A DNA stretch of 64,000 bases from Aliarcobacter cryaerophilus ATCC 43158. Its GTDB lineage: Bacteria; Campylobacterota; Campylobacteria; Campylobacterales; Arcobacteraceae. Made by a program: the position numbers and the translations under genes. The stretch covers positions 1,488,001 through 1,552,000 of the forward strand of contig NZ_CP032823.1 in NCBI RefSeq assembly GCF_003660105.1, in the 5' to 3' direction. The stretch's first letter is position 1; each line of letters begins with the position of its first letter. This document shows positions 1 through 9,389 of the stretch, piece after piece. The notes under the pieces are model-generated. The model was not told the DNA's origin, did no database searches, and saw only the letters and a list, made by a program, of their open reading frames with translations.

Positions 1-1
1 T

Positions 2-280
<279 letters not shown>

Positions 281-309
281 TAAATTAAATTTCAAAAAAG
301 GATTAGTAA

Positions 310-1509
310 ATGTTAGTTTTCGTATTAAATGCAGGAAGTTCATCTTTAAAATATCAATTAATGAACCCAGTTACAAAAAAAATCTTGGCAAGTGGTATTT
401 GCGAAAGAATAGGAATTGATGGTGTTTTAAAACATGAATATAATGATGGGAAAAAATTAGTTTTAAATGAAGCAATGCCTACACATAGAGAGGCTATAAA
501 TGCTGTTTTAACAACACTTACAACTGGTGAGGGAAAAGTTATTGAATCTACAAATGATATTGAAGCTATTGGACATAGAACAGTTCATGGAGGAGAAGAG
601 TTTGCAAGTTCTGTTTTAATTACTCCAGATGTTGTTGAAACTATGAAAAGATTATCTCCATTAGCACCTTTACATAATCCTGCAAATATTTTAGGAATTG
701 AAATTTGTCAAGAGTTAATGCCAGGAAAACCAAATGTTGGTGTATTTGATACTGCATTCCATCAAACAATGCCTGATTATGCTTATATGTATGCTCTACC
801 ATATGAAATGTACACAAAACATGGAATTAGGAAATATGGTTTCCATGGAACTAGCCACTATTTTGTTTCAAATGAAGCAAGAACAATGTTAGAGAAAAAA
901 CACAACACTAGAATTATTGTTTGTCACTTAGGAAATGGTTCATCTGTAAGTGCAGTTTTTGATGGAAAATGTATTGATACATCAATGGGATTAACTCCTA
1001 TTCAAGGTCTTATGATGGGTACGAGAGTTGGAGATATTGGTGCTGGAGCTATTCAGTATATGATGAAACAAGAGAATAAAGATATTGATGAAGTTCTTGA
1101 TATTATGAATAAAAAATCTGGAATTTTAGGAATTTCAGGAAAATCATCTGATTTAAGAGAAGTTTTAGATGGTATGGCAAATGGTGATGATAGATGTAGA
1201 CTTGCTATTGATATGGTTGCATATAAAATTAAATCTTATGTTGGAGCTTATGTTGCAGCATTAAATGGTATTGATGCACTTTGTTTTACAGGTGGAATTG
1301 GTGAAAATGCAGCTTTAATTAGAGAGAAAGTTTGTGCAGGTCTAGATTCTATGGGACTAGTAATTGATCCAACTAAAAATAATAAAAGATTAAGTGAAGC
1401 AAGAGATATCTCTACAAATGCATCACCTGCTAGAATATTCGTAATTCCAACTCAAGAAGAGTATGTAATTGCAAATGATACTTACAATATAGTTTCTAAA
1501 GGTAGATAA
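310..1509 (+). CDS. ackA: Acetate kinase
   Basis: A 399-residue acetate kinase that interconverts acetyl phosphate plus ADP and acetate plus ATP. It is full length for the family. Visible motifs in order are NAGSSSLKYQL at the N-terminus, GHRTVHGGEEF, FDTAFHQTMP, KYGFHGTSHY, the nucleotide-binding VCHLGNGSSV, the GLTPIQGLMMGTRVGDIG segment and FTGGIGENAA near the C-terminus. ATG is preceded by AAAAAAGGA. It probably forms an operon with pta and ends at a strong hairpin that also serves the converging sppA gene. Confidence 0.97.
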   Translation: MLVFVLNAGSSSLKYQLMNPVTKKILASGICERIGIDGVLKHEYNDGKKLVLNEAMPTHREAINAVLTTLTTGEGKVIESTNDIEAIGHRTVHGGEEFASSVLITPDVVETMKRLSPLAPLHNPANILGIEICQELMPGKPNVGVFDTAFHQTMPDYAYMYALPYEMYTKHGIRKYGFHGTSHYFVSNEARTMLEKKHNTRIIVCHLGNGSSVSAVFDGKCIDTSMGLTPIQGLMMGTRVGDIGAGAIQYMMKQENKDIDEVLDIMNKKSGILGISGKSSDLREVLDGMANGDDRCRLAIDMVAYKIKSYVGAYVAALNGIDALCFTGGIGENAALIREKVCAGLDSMGLVIDPTKNNKRLSEARDISTNASPARIFVIPTQEEYVIANDTYNIVSKGR

Positions 1510-1510
1510 G

Positions 1511-1537
1511 TTAAAAGGCGAAAATATCGCCTTTTAA
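1511..1537. terminator. Bidirectional rho-independent terminator
   Basis: AAAAGGCGA (1513-1521) pairs with TCGCCTTTT (1527-1535), extended by TTA/TAA ends. The loop is AAATA and both strands have T-rich tails. It lies between converging ackA and sppA. Confidence 0.85.
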
Positions 1538-1544
1538 TAAAATT

Positions 1545-2429
1545 CTAATATGCTTTTAAACTGCTAGAAAAATTAATAAGAACTTTTGAAATAGCTTGAC
1601 TCATAAGTTTATCCATAAATTTTTCAAACTTATCCTCTTTTTTCCAAATAGGTTTTTCAACCTTTGATAACTCTATTAAACTATGTTTTGCAAAATTAAG
1701 TGTTGCAACTTCATCTACAAGTCCAACATCTTTTGCTTGATGTGCTGTAAAAATTTTTGCATCTGCAAAACTTGTATGTTTTTTTATATCTAGTTTTCTA
1801 GCATCTGCAACATCACTTATAAACATATTATATGTACTATTTATAACACCTTGAAGCTCTTGCTCTTCATCATTTGTCCATTTTCTTGTAAATGTTCCTG
1901 ACTCTTTATATTTTCCAGCTTTTATTGTTTGAGAACTAATTCCAAGATTTTCTAAAAGTTTACTAGCTTCAAACCCTTGCATAATAACACCAATTGAACC
2001 AACAATACTTCCAGGATTTGCAATAATTTTATCTGCCCAAATAGAAGCATAGTAACTTCCACTTGCAATTGTTCCACTTGCATATGCAACAACTGGCTTT
2101 TTCATACTCAACTCTTTTATAGCATAAGCTATCTCAACAGAAGGTGCAACAGCTCCTCCTGGACTATCTATTACAAACAAAACACCTTTTATGCTAGCAT
2201 CATTTGATGCTCTTTCTATATCTTCTAGCACCTTTGATGGATCAATTATCTGTCCAACTAAATCAATCTTTTGTAGGTTTGCATTATATTTTGCAATAGT
2301 TTCATCTTCTGCTCCACTAAAAAATATAAAATATACAATAGTTAAAAAAACTATTGTTTTAAAATATTTTGTAATAAAATCTAAAAACCAAACAACTGGT
2401 AAAAATAGTTTTTTTAAAAAATCAAACAA
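1545..2429 (-). CDS. sppA: Signal peptide peptidase SppA, short form
   Basis: A 294-residue membrane-anchored serine protease that degrades cleaved signal peptides. One hydrophobic segment at about residues 13-38 anchors the protein. The ClpP-like fold follows: IDSPGGAV, the Ser region ASGTIASGSYY, GSIGVIMQG, then the Lys region IKAGKYKESGTF, which fits the Ser/Lys dyad of single-domain SppA. The start is TTG behind an unusually strong AGGAGGAGAG (2431-2440). Its first 8 bases overlap the end of the upstream amidohydrolase, so the two are probably translationally coupled. I recall the order aroQ, amidohydrolase, sppA from Campylobacter jejuni as well. Confidence 0.9.
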   Translation of the reverse strand: MFDFLKKLFLPVVWFLDFITKYFKTIVFLTIVYFIFFSGAEDETIAKYNANLQKIDLVGQIIDPSKVLEDIERASNDASIKGVLFVIDSPGGAVAPSVEIAYAIKELSMKKPVVAYASGTIASGSYYASIWADKIIANPGSIVGSIGVIMQGFEASKLLENLGISSQTIKAGKYKESGTFTRKWTNDEEQELQGVINSTYNMFISDVADARKLDIKKHTSFADAKIFTAHQAKDVGLVDEVATLNFAKHSLIELSKVEKPIWKKEDKFEKFMDKLMSQAISKVLINFSSSLKAY

Positions 2430-3645
2430 ACTCTCCTCCTATTACAATTTTATCTACATATTTTGTATGCAAAATTATCTGCATATATATATCTTCAATT
2501 TCTTCAATCTTATCAGGTAAACAAAAACCTATAATATCAGCATCAAAGTCTTTTATTAAACTACCCTTGTTAACTCCTAGAGCTTTTGCTCCATTTACAG
2601 TTGCAGCATTTAACAAAGTTTTTGAAAATTTTATTATATTTTTTTCATAGTGTGCATAAAGTGCAACTCTCAACTCATCAAACATACTTAAAGAATTGTT
2701 TGAACTTAAGCCATCTGTTCCTATACTAAAAGGAGTATTATTTAAACTTTCAAGATTTAATCTACTATTATTTAAAAATCTATTTGAACTAACACAATGA
2801 TTTATAGTTGCTTTTAACTCTTTTATCTTATTAAAATCTTCACTACTTGCTTCTACACAATGGGTAAAAGATAGATTTTTTACACCCTTAAAAAGGTTTA
2901 AAAATTCTAAAGGTTTTGTTGTTGCTTTTTCTTGATTTAAAAATTTTTTAAAAAAATCCAAAAAACTTCCCTCATCTTTATTTAGCCAATCTTTTTCCTC
3001 TTTTGATTCTAAAAAATGAGAAGTAACTGGTAGCTTCTCCTCTTTTGCAATATTCAAAACTTCACGAACTAAAAATGGATGAACAGAGTATGGCGAATGT
3101 ATCGCAATACCTGCTTTAAATCTTTTACTATTATGTTTTTGAGCATCTTTTAATCTTGCTTTAAAATCAGTAAATAAAGTATCAATCATATCTGCTTTTG
3201 AACCAATTACTTCACAAAAAAAGATTGTATTAATTGGAGATTTTAAACAAGCTTCCAAATCAAAAGAGTAAGATGATATAGCACCAATAGTTGTAGTTCC
3301 TGTTTTTAAAAGTTTTTTTAACTCTTGATTTATCAAAGATGTTTTAGCTTTTTCAATAAGTTTTTCTCTATGTTTTATAACAGAATTTAACCAAGAGTAA
3401 AAACTACCATATTTTAAAGTTGTTTTATTTGCACTAAATTCAAGATGAATATGCGAGTTTATAAGTCCTGGCATTAAAACAGAGTTTTCACCAAGATTTA
3501 TAATTTCAATATTTGAATATTTTTTTATAATAATATCATAGCTTGCAACTTCAATAATTTTTTCATCAAAAACAATACAGCCATCTTTTAAAATAGTAAA
3601 ATTTTCATCAAATGTAACAACATAAGAAGCAGTTAATATTTTCAT
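2422..3645 (-). CDS. mqnX: Amidohydrolase, probable aminodeoxyfutalosine deaminase (menaquinone synthesis)
   Basis: A 407-residue member of the cytosine deaminase-like amidohydrolases. Metal ligands are visible: HIHLEF (the first His-x-His), AIHSPYSVHP, the His of TSHFLES, THCVEAS, and the Asp in IGTDGLSSNN. In Campylobacterota this conserved gene beside aroQ and sppA corresponds to the deaminase converting 6-amino-6-deoxyfutalosine to futalosine in the alternative menaquinone route. Family membership is seen in the sequence; the substrate is inferred from the lineage and gene order. A related chlorohydrolase or S-adenosylhomocysteine deaminase function cannot be excluded. It lies 6 bases after aroQ. 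Confidence 0.75.
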   Translation of the reverse strand: MKILTASYVVTFDENFTILKDGCIVFDEKIIEVASYDIIIKKYSNIEIINLGENSVLMPGLINSHIHLEFSANKTTLKYGSFYSWLNSVIKHREKLIEKAKTSLINQELKKLLKTGTTTIGAISSYSFDLEACLKSPINTIFFCEVIGSKADMIDTLFTDFKARLKDAQKHNSKRFKAGIAIHSPYSVHPFLVREVLNIAKEEKLPVTSHFLESKEEKDWLNKDEGSFLDFFKKFLNQEKATTKPLEFLNLFKGVKNLSFTHCVEASSEDFNKIKELKATINHCVSSNRFLNNSRLNLESLNNTPFSIGTDGLSSNNSLSMFDELRVALYAHYEKNIIKFSKTLLNAATVNGAKALGVNKGSLIKDFDADIIGFCLPDKIEEIEDIYMQIILHTKYVDKIVIGGEFV

Positions 3646-3651
3646 AAAAGC

Positions 3652-4149
3652 TTATTTATTCTCTTCTTGTGTTTGTGCTTGTATTTGAGCATTTCTTGCC
3701 TCATTTAAAGCTTTTAACTCATTTAACATTTGAATTAAAGCAATAAGTCCCATATGATAACCAAACCCACCAAATCCAGTAATTACGCCTGTACTAGACC
3801 CTGCTGTAATAGATTTTTGTCTAAACTCTTCTCTTTTATAAATATTTGAAATGTGAACTTCAACAACTGGCATATTAACAGCTGCTAAAGCATCTCTAAT
3901 TGCAATTGAAGTATGAGAGTATGCAGCTGGATTTATCATAATTCCATCAACTGTTCCTAAACACTCTTGAACTCTATCAACTATTTCTCCCTCAAAATTT
4001 GATTGAAAAAACTCAATTTCAACTCCATTTTGATCAGCTGCATTTTGAAGTTGAGCGTGAATTTGATCCAAAGTTACTCCTCCATAAATATGTTGTTCTC
4101 TAACTCCCAACATATTTAAGTTTGGTCCTTGAATTACTGCTATTTTCAT
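3652..4149 (-). CDS. aroQ: 3-dehydroquinate dehydratase, type II
   Basis: A 165-residue type II dehydroquinase of the shikimate pathway, converting 3-dehydroquinate to 3-dehydroshikimate. The N-terminus [16 protein letters not shown] holds the expected catalytic Arg17 and Tyr22. [16 protein letters not shown] and [14 protein letters not shown] supply the conserved Asn, His and Arg residues. I start it at the ATG at 4149 ([10 protein letters not shown]) because AAAGGA precedes it. A longer frame running to 4221 adds 24 residues unlike the family. First gene of an aroQ, amidohydrolase, sppA operon. Confidence 0.93.
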   Translation of the reverse strand: MKIAVIQGPNLNMLGVREQHIYGGVTLDQIHAQLQNAADQNGVEIEFFQSNFEGEIVDRVQECLGTVDGIMINPAAYSHTSIAIRDALAAVNMPVVEVHISNIYKREEFRQKSITAGSSTGVITGFGGFGYHMGLIALIQMLNELKALNEARNAQIQAQTQEENK

Positions 4150-4226
4150 TATTATATTCCTTTTATAAAATTTAGGTAAGATTATAATCAAATTTTTGTT
4201 AAAAAACCCAAAAAAAGGCAATCTTA

Positions 4227-5252
4227 GTGGATAACTTTATTTTAAAAAATGAAAATTCAATATATTATGAGTGTAGTTTTTCTTGCGACAATGCTATATT
4301 TTTAAATTTAGGAAGTGAAAAGTTTTTTATTACAGATGCAAGATATACAATTGAAGCAAAAGAGTATGCTAAAAATTGTGAAATTATTGAAAGTTCAAAT
4401 TTAATTGATAGTACAAAAGAGATTTTGAAAAAAAATAGTATAAAAAATTTAGTTTTTGATCCAAATGATTTTACATTTTTTGATTATAAAAATTTAATAA
4501 AAGATTTAGATATAAATTTTATTGAAAAGCCAAACTTTTCTAAAACAAAAAGATTAATAAAAAGTGATGAGGAAATAAAACTTCTAAAAAAAGCCTCTTT
4601 ATTAGGAAAAGATGGATTTAAAGAGTTTGCAAAATATATCAAAAATAATGGATTTAAAAGAAGCGAAAAAGAGTTATATTTTAATGCTTACAAGTATATA
4701 AGTCAAAGTTCAAAATATGATATATCATTTAATCCAATTGTTGCAATAAATGAGAATGCAGCTAAACCTCACGCACTTGCTACATCTAAAAAATTAAATA
4801 AAAATGACTTAATTTTAGTTGATGCTGGAATAAAATATAAAAGATATTGTTCAGATAGAACTTGCACTAGTGTTGCTGATTTTAATAATTTCAGTTTTAA
4901 AAGAGAGCAAAAGTTCAAAAACAAAAAACATCAAAAAATATATGATATTGTATTAAAAGCTCAAGAAAAATGTATAAAAGAGGCAAAAAGTGGAATGATG
5001 GCCAAAGATGTTGATAAAATTGCTAGAGATTTTATTACTCAAGCTGGATATGGAAAATATTTTGTTCACAGTACTGGTCATGGAGTTGGACTTGATATTC
5101 ATGAATTTCCAAATATAAATAGTAAAAATGAACTTATGATTGAAGATAATATGGTATTTACAGTAGAACCTGGAATTTATATTCCAAATGAGTTTGGTGT
5201 AAGAATTGAAGATACTATTTATATGCAAAATACAAAAGCAGAGATTTTATAA
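4227..5252 (+). CDS. M24 family metallopeptidase (Xaa-Pro aminopeptidase type)
   Basis: A 341-residue cytoplasmic M24 peptidase, predicted to remove N-terminal residues before proline. An N-terminal creatinase-like domain (about residues 1-115) precedes the pita-bread domain. The five metal ligands are recognisable: Asp in LVDAGIKY, Asp in CSDRTCT, His in [13 protein letters not shown], Glu in TVEPGIYIP and Glu in VRIEDT. The start is GTG with AAAAAAGG (4211-4218) ahead, diverging from aroQ with only about 77 bases between. Exact specificity (prolidase or aminopeptidase P) cannot be decided by eye. Confidence 0.85.
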   Translation: MDNFILKNENSIYYECSFSCDNAIFLNLGSEKFFITDARYTIEAKEYAKNCEIIESSNLIDSTKEILKKNSIKNLVFDPNDFTFFDYKNLIKDLDINFIEKPNFSKTKRLIKSDEEIKLLKKASLLGKDGFKEFAKYIKNNGFKRSEKELYFNAYKYISQSSKYDISFNPIVAINENAAKPHALATSKKLNKNDLILVDAGIKYKRYCSDRTCTSVADFNNFSFKREQKFKNKKHQKIYDIVLKAQEKCIKEAKSGMMAKDVDKIARDFITQAGYGKYFVHSTGHGVGLDIHEFPNINSKNELMIEDNMVFTVEPGIYIPNEFGVRIEDTIYMQNTKAEIL

Positions 5253-5325
5253 ATGCAAAAAATTAATAAAATATATAAAACTTATTAAATAAGTTTAGAT
5301 TTTTTATAAAAAACGAGAGAGAAAT

Positions 5326-5838
5326 TTGAAAAAAAAATTATCACACAATTTAACACTTTTTTATACATCAAATTTTCCAAAAATTTTCAATATTACTTCA
5401 AATAAAAAACATATTGTAACTATAGGAATTGGCGGGAACATTGGAGATACAAAAAAAATATTTGATAAATTAATCTTATGTTTAAAAAAAGATGCAAGAT
5501 TTACTTTACTTATGAGTTCACCACTTTTAAAAAACCCTCCTTTTGGTTTTTTACAACAAAGTGATTTTTTAAATGGTATAATCACGCTCAAAACAGATCT
5601 TTGTGCCGTTGAGTTTTTACAAGCTATGCAAAGATATGAAAAAAAATTCGGAAGAAAGCGATCCTTTCAAGATGCGCCTAGAACCTTGGATATTGATATA
5701 ATATTTTTTGATAATAAGAAAATAAATACAAAAAGTCTTATTATCCCTCACAAAAATTGGGCAAATAGAGAGTCAGTGATTATTCCTTTAAAATATATAA
5801 AAAACAATTTTTTAAAGGTAAAAAATGAGCAAAAATAA
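5326..5838 (+). CDS. folK: 2-amino-4-hydroxy-6-hydroxymethyldihydropteridine pyrophosphokinase
   Basis: A 170-residue HPPK, which transfers pyrophosphate from ATP to the pterin during folate synthesis. The core matches the family: IGIGGNIGDTKKIFDKL, LMSSPLLKNPPFG, QRYEKKFGRKRSFQDAPRTLDIDIIFFDN and IIPHKNWANRESVIIPL. About 30 residues precede the usual start, so the protein is slightly long at its N-terminus. The start is TTG after a GAGAGAG stretch. Its last 14 bases overlap the first mnmA gene. Confidence 0.92.
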   Translation: MKKKLSHNLTLFYTSNFPKIFNITSNKKHIVTIGIGGNIGDTKKIFDKLILCLKKDARFTLLMSSPLLKNPPFGFLQQSDFLNGIITLKTDLCAVEFLQAMQRYEKKFGRKRSFQDAPRTLDIDIIFFDNKKINTKSLIIPHKNWANRESVIIPLKYIKNNFLKVKNEQK

Positions 5839-6928
5839 AAAAGTAGTTGTAGGAATGTCAGGTGGAGTTGATTCATCTGTTACTGCCTTATTGTTAAAAC
5901 AACAAGGTTATGATGTTATTGGACTATTCATGCGTAACTGGGAGTATGGAATCAAAGGAAGTCAATGTCCTAATCGTATAGAATTTGAAGATGCAAAAAA
6001 AGTTGGTGCATTAATAGGAATTGAAGTAAGAGGAAAAGACTTCGTTAAAGAGTACAAAGATAGAGTTTTTGATGTATTTTTAGAAGGTTTAAAACAAGGT
6101 CTAACACCAAATCCAGATATTTTATGCAATAAAGAAATAAAATTCAATGTATTTTTAAATGAAGCAAAAAGTATGGGTGCCGATATTATTGCAACTGGTC
6201 ATTATGCAAAAATTACAAAATACAAAGATCACTTTGTACTAGATACTCCAAAAGATAATACAAAAGACCAAAGTTATTTTTTACATGCATTATCAAGTGA
6301 ACAATTATCACAAGCTATGTTTCCACTTGGAGATTTAACAAAAAAAGAGGTTAGAGAAATAGCAAGAGAGCATAATTTACCAGTTAGTGATAAAAAAGAT
6401 AGTACAGGAATTTGTTTTATTGGTAATCAAAAATTTGATGAATTTATTACACAACATTTAAAGGCTATTCCTGGAGATATTTTAGATGAAAATGGAAAAG
6501 TTTTAGGAAAACATAAAGGTCTAGTATGTTACACATTGGGACAAAGAAAAGGTATTGGTCTTGGTGGTATTAAGGACAATGAAAATGAAAACAATACACA
6601 CAAACCTTGGTATGTAGCTCTTAAAGATGTAGTAAATAATACATTAACAATTGTTCAAGATACAAATCATCCTTTACTAATGAGCAAAAAGGTAGAAGCA
6701 AGCCATATGCATTGGGTATTAGAAGAAATACCCAAAATGGGAGATAAATTAATGGCACAAGTTAGATATAGACAACAAAAACAAGCTTGTACGGTTGTTG
6801 AAGCTAGTGATGAAAAAGTAGTGGTTGAATTTGAAAATCCTCAAAGAGCTGTAACACTAGGACAAAGTCTTGTTTTATATTCTGGTAATTATTGTCTTGG
6901 TGGTGGCTTTATAAGTTACTACAAATAA
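5825..6928 (+). CDS. mnmA: tRNA 2-thiouridylase MnmA, first copy (non-Campylobacter type)
   Basis: A 367-residue enzyme that thiolates U34 of tRNA-Lys, -Glu and -Gln. GMSGGVDSSVTA near residue 10 is the ATP-pyrophosphatase loop. The catalytic Cys is in TPNPDILCNKEIKF and the second in STGICFIG. DQSYFL and YTLGQRKGIGLGG are present. The wording of these motifs (FMRNWEYG, NPDILCNKEIKF, ATGHYAKI) resembles MnmA of Proteobacteria and Firmicutes rather than that of Campylobacter. A second, different MnmA follows 11 bases downstream. Both Cys residues are intact, so it should be active. Origin by transfer is inferred. Confidence 0.93.
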   Translation: MSKNKKVVVGMSGGVDSSVTALLLKQQGYDVIGLFMRNWEYGIKGSQCPNRIEFEDAKKVGALIGIEVRGKDFVKEYKDRVFDVFLEGLKQGLTPNPDILCNKEIKFNVFLNEAKSMGADIIATGHYAKITKYKDHFVLDTPKDNTKDQSYFLHALSSEQLSQAMFPLGDLTKKEVREIAREHNLPVSDKKDSTGICFIGNQKFDEFITQHLKAIPGDILDENGKVLGKHKGLVCYTLGQRKGIGLGGIKDNENENNTHKPWYVALKDVVNNTLTIVQDTNHPLLMSKKVEASHMHWVLEEIPKMGDKLMAQVRYRQQKQACTVVEASDEKVVVEFENPQRAVTLGQSLVLYSGNYCLGGGFISYYK

Positions 6929-6939
6929 AAAGGCAAAAG

Positions 6940-7977
6940 ATGATTAAAGAAAAAGTAATGGTTGGTATGAGCGGTGGAATTGATTCTTCAGTTACAGCTT
7001 ATTTGCTTCAACAACAAGGATATGAAGTTGAAGGAATTTACTTAAAACTTCATAATAGATCTGATGGTTACCACGAATCAAACTTAGGTTATATTGATGG
7101 TGTCGCTAAATTTTTAGGCATAAAGTACCATATATTAGATTTATCGCAAAAATTTAGTGAAGAGGTTTATGACTACTTTGTAAACTCTTATTTAGAAGGA
7201 ACTACTCCAAACCCATGCGTAAAGTGTAATAGAAATATAAAATTTGGTGCTATGCTTGATTTTGCAAAAGAACACCAAGCTTCTTATTTAGCGACTGGTC
7301 ACTATGCAAAAACTGATGGAAAGTTTTTTTACGAAGCTAGTGATAAATCAAAAGATCAAAGCTATTTTCTATCACAAATAAATAAAGAAGCTCTTCCTTT
7401 TATGATGTTTCCTTTAAGTAATTTCAAAAAAGAAGATATTATAAACCTAGGTGCTAATCTTGATGTTGCTTACAAAAAAATAACTGAAAAAAATGAGTCT
7501 CAAGAAATTTGTTTTGTTGAAACTGTTTACACAGATGTTATTAAAAAACATGCAAATATAGATGTTGAAGGCGATGTTTTAGATGAGAATGGAAATGTTG
7601 TTGGAAAACATAAAGGTTATGCTCACTACACAATTGGAAAAAGAAAAGGCTTCAGTGTAAAAGGTGCACATGATCCTCACTTTGTTACAAAAATAAATCC
7701 AAAAGATAACACAATTATTGTTGGTAAAAAACGATCTTTAGAAATTAATAAGGTTATTGGTAACCAGCTAAATATGTATATTGATGATAAAAAATTCTCA
7801 TGTGTTGTAAAACTAAGATACAGAAGTAATACAACTCCTTGTGATATTGAGATTATTGATGATGAAGTAATTATCAAATTAAAAGAGCCAGCTTTTGGAG
7901 TTGCTAGTGGGCAATTGGCTGTATTTTATGATGGAAATAAAGTTATTGGAAGTGCTTTTATAAAAAGTGCAAAATAA
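6940..7977 (+). CDS. mnmA: tRNA 2-thiouridylase MnmA, second copy (Campylobacter type)
   Basis: A 345-residue MnmA homologue whose wording matches the Campylobacter form as I remember it: MVGMSGGIDSSVTAYLLQQQGYEVEGIYLKLH, TPNPCVKCNRNIKFG, SKDQSYFLSQINKEAL, SQEICFVE and HYTIGKRKGFSVKGAHDPHFV. The catalytic Cys (in NPCVKCN) and second Cys (EICF) are present. I start at ATG 6940 because AAAAAGG lies just upstream; an in-frame ATG at 6892 is inside the first copy. It is probably the vertically inherited gene. It may be redundant, or the two may differ in tRNA preference. A hairpin follows directly. Confidence 0.92.
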   Translation: MIKEKVMVGMSGGIDSSVTAYLLQQQGYEVEGIYLKLHNRSDGYHESNLGYIDGVAKFLGIKYHILDLSQKFSEEVYDYFVNSYLEGTTPNPCVKCNRNIKFGAMLDFAKEHQASYLATGHYAKTDGKFFYEASDKSKDQSYFLSQINKEALPFMMFPLSNFKKEDIINLGANLDVAYKKITEKNESQEICFVETVYTDVIKKHANIDVEGDVLDENGNVVGKHKGYAHYTIGKRKGFSVKGAHDPHFVTKINPKDNTIIVGKKRSLEINKVIGNQLNMYIDDKKFSCVVKLRYRSNTTPCDIEIIDDEVIIKLKEPAFGVASGQLAVFYDGNKVIGSAFIKSAK

Positions 7978-8001
7978 TTAAAAGTGGAGTTCCACTTTTA
8001 A
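7978..8001. terminator. Bidirectional terminator hairpin
   Basis: TTAAAAGTGGA (7978-7988) and TCCACTTTTAA (7991-8001) form a near-perfect palindrome between the converging mnmA and porin genes. Confidence 0.8.
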
Positions 8002-8009
8002 TTATTTTA

Positions 8010-9212
8010 TTAGAACTTATATTCAACACTAGCTAAATATTTATCATAGTCCGTGTCGCCATTTGCTTGATCAGCATCTACATTTACATACATAATATTC
8101 GTATTTAAACTTTTTGTGAAGTTATATCCAGCACTTAGATTTAACTCTTTTTCTTTTAAACCAGAGTTTCTACTATTATCATATCTTGTAATTCCATACA
8201 AAGCCCCAAAATCAAAATCATAAATTGAATAACCTAAAGAACCATAAATTGTTCTAGCATCTAAAGTATATACTTGATTTCCATCTTCAAATGGTGAAAT
8301 GTTATCTCCATAAGAAGTTATTATATCAGCTCCACCTTTTTTACTTGTTTTTATTAAACCAGCTGCTGAAGTTAAATCTTGGAAATTACCATTTAATTCA
8401 AAATGAGCTATATAACCATTTTCTAAAGAATTATTAGCTTTATATTTATGAGTTAAACTACTTTTTGCATATTGTGCAATAGCTCCAAAATATTCTAAAT
8501 TATAAGAAGTTTTCAAACCATAGAATTTTACTGCATCTGGAATTTGATAATAGTAAGGATTTATTTCAAATCCTTCTAAACTCTCATTTTTAATATCAAC
8601 TACATAAATACCTTTATTTAAATCATTTGGTTTATGAAAATCTTCACTTGTATCAATTCCTGATTCAGCTTTTCTATTTGAAAATGCTAAAGATACAATA
8701 GTATCAGGAATTGCTGTAATTTGAGCAATAGCACCTTGTTGATAATCTGTAAGCCACTCTAATTCACCTTCATATCTACCAGCTTTAATTAATAGCATTT
8801 CATTTAAAGAGTATTGTAAAAATGCTTGAGTTATTAAAGCATTGTTTTCAAAAGGTGCTTCATTTTTTCTATCATCTTTATGTTTCTCACCTAGTTTTAT
8901 ATTTCCTTTAACTTGAGTTCCTAAACTAAAACCATAAAAATTAGCAGTGTTATATCCTAAAGTTAAATTACCATTTCCAAATGCAAAATCTCTTTTAATA
9001 GATTCATTTTTATTATCTTGAGTTAATCCATATACTCCTACGCTTCCTTCAATTTTACCATTTTTGAAAGCTTCATCAATAGAGTTTGAATCTGTTGATT
9101 TTTCTATATTTTCTTTTTTTAAAGGCGCATCCATCTCTTTATCAAAAGCTGAAGCAGCAAACATTGTACTTGATAACATAATAGTTGAAACAACTAAACT
9201 TAATTTTTTCAT
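8010..9212 (-). CDS. Outer-membrane porin, OprD-like
   Basis: A 400-residue predicted beta-barrel channel. A signal peptide ends near MFAASA (about residues 18-23). IDEAFKNGKIEGSVGVYG then begins the barrel, a wording common at the start of OprD-type porins of Campylobacterota. Alternating polar and hydrophobic strands run to a C-terminal Phe (ASVEYKF), the outer-membrane assembly signal. Substrate unknown. A Fur-box-like palindrome lies 28 bases ahead of the ATG, so iron control is plausible. It is transcribed away from prs and is single-gene between two terminator or promoter regions. Confidence 0.8.
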   Translation of the reverse strand: MKKLSLVVSTIMLSSTMFAASAFDKEMDAPLKKENIEKSTDSNSIDEAFKNGKIEGSVGVYGLTQDNKNESIKRDFAFGNGNLTLGYNTANFYGFSLGTQVKGNIKLGEKHKDDRKNEAPFENNALITQAFLQYSLNEMLLIKAGRYEGELEWLTDYQQGAIAQITAIPDTIVSLAFSNRKAESGIDTSEDFHKPNDLNKGIYVVDIKNESLEGFEINPYYYQIPDAVKFYGLKTSYNLEYFGAIAQYAKSSLTHKYKANNSLENGYIAHFELNGNFQDLTSAAGLIKTSKKGGADIITSYGDNISPFEDGNQVYTLDARTIYGSLGYSIYDFDFGALYGITRYDNSRNSGLKEKELNLSAGYNFTKSLNTNIMYVNVDADQANGDTDYDKYLASVEYKF

Positions 9213-9239
9213 AAATACTCCTTTAATTAATAATCCAAA

Positions 9240-9254
9240 TGATACTTGTTATCA
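9240..9254. promoter_or_regulatory. Fur-box-like palindrome upstream of porin
   Basis: TGATACTTGTTATCA matches the 7-1-7 Fur consensus (TGATAATnATTATCA) at all but two of 14 defined positions. It sits 28 bases from the porin start, where a bound repressor would block transcription. Regulation by Fur is inferred. Confidence 0.55.
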
Positions 9255-9389
9255 TTATTTTTAGATTTTGGAATAGTACATTTTTTTTTATTAATATTTT
9301 ATTAATTTTTTATTAATAATCAACAAATTTTTATTAAGTAGATTTTTGATACTATTTTAAATAAAAAAATCAAAATTAGAGGAATTTTT

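Noticed and set aside
6892-6939. Upstream ATG for the second mnmA
   Set aside because: It lies inside the first mnmA and adds residues unlike the family; ATG 6940 has its own ribosome site.
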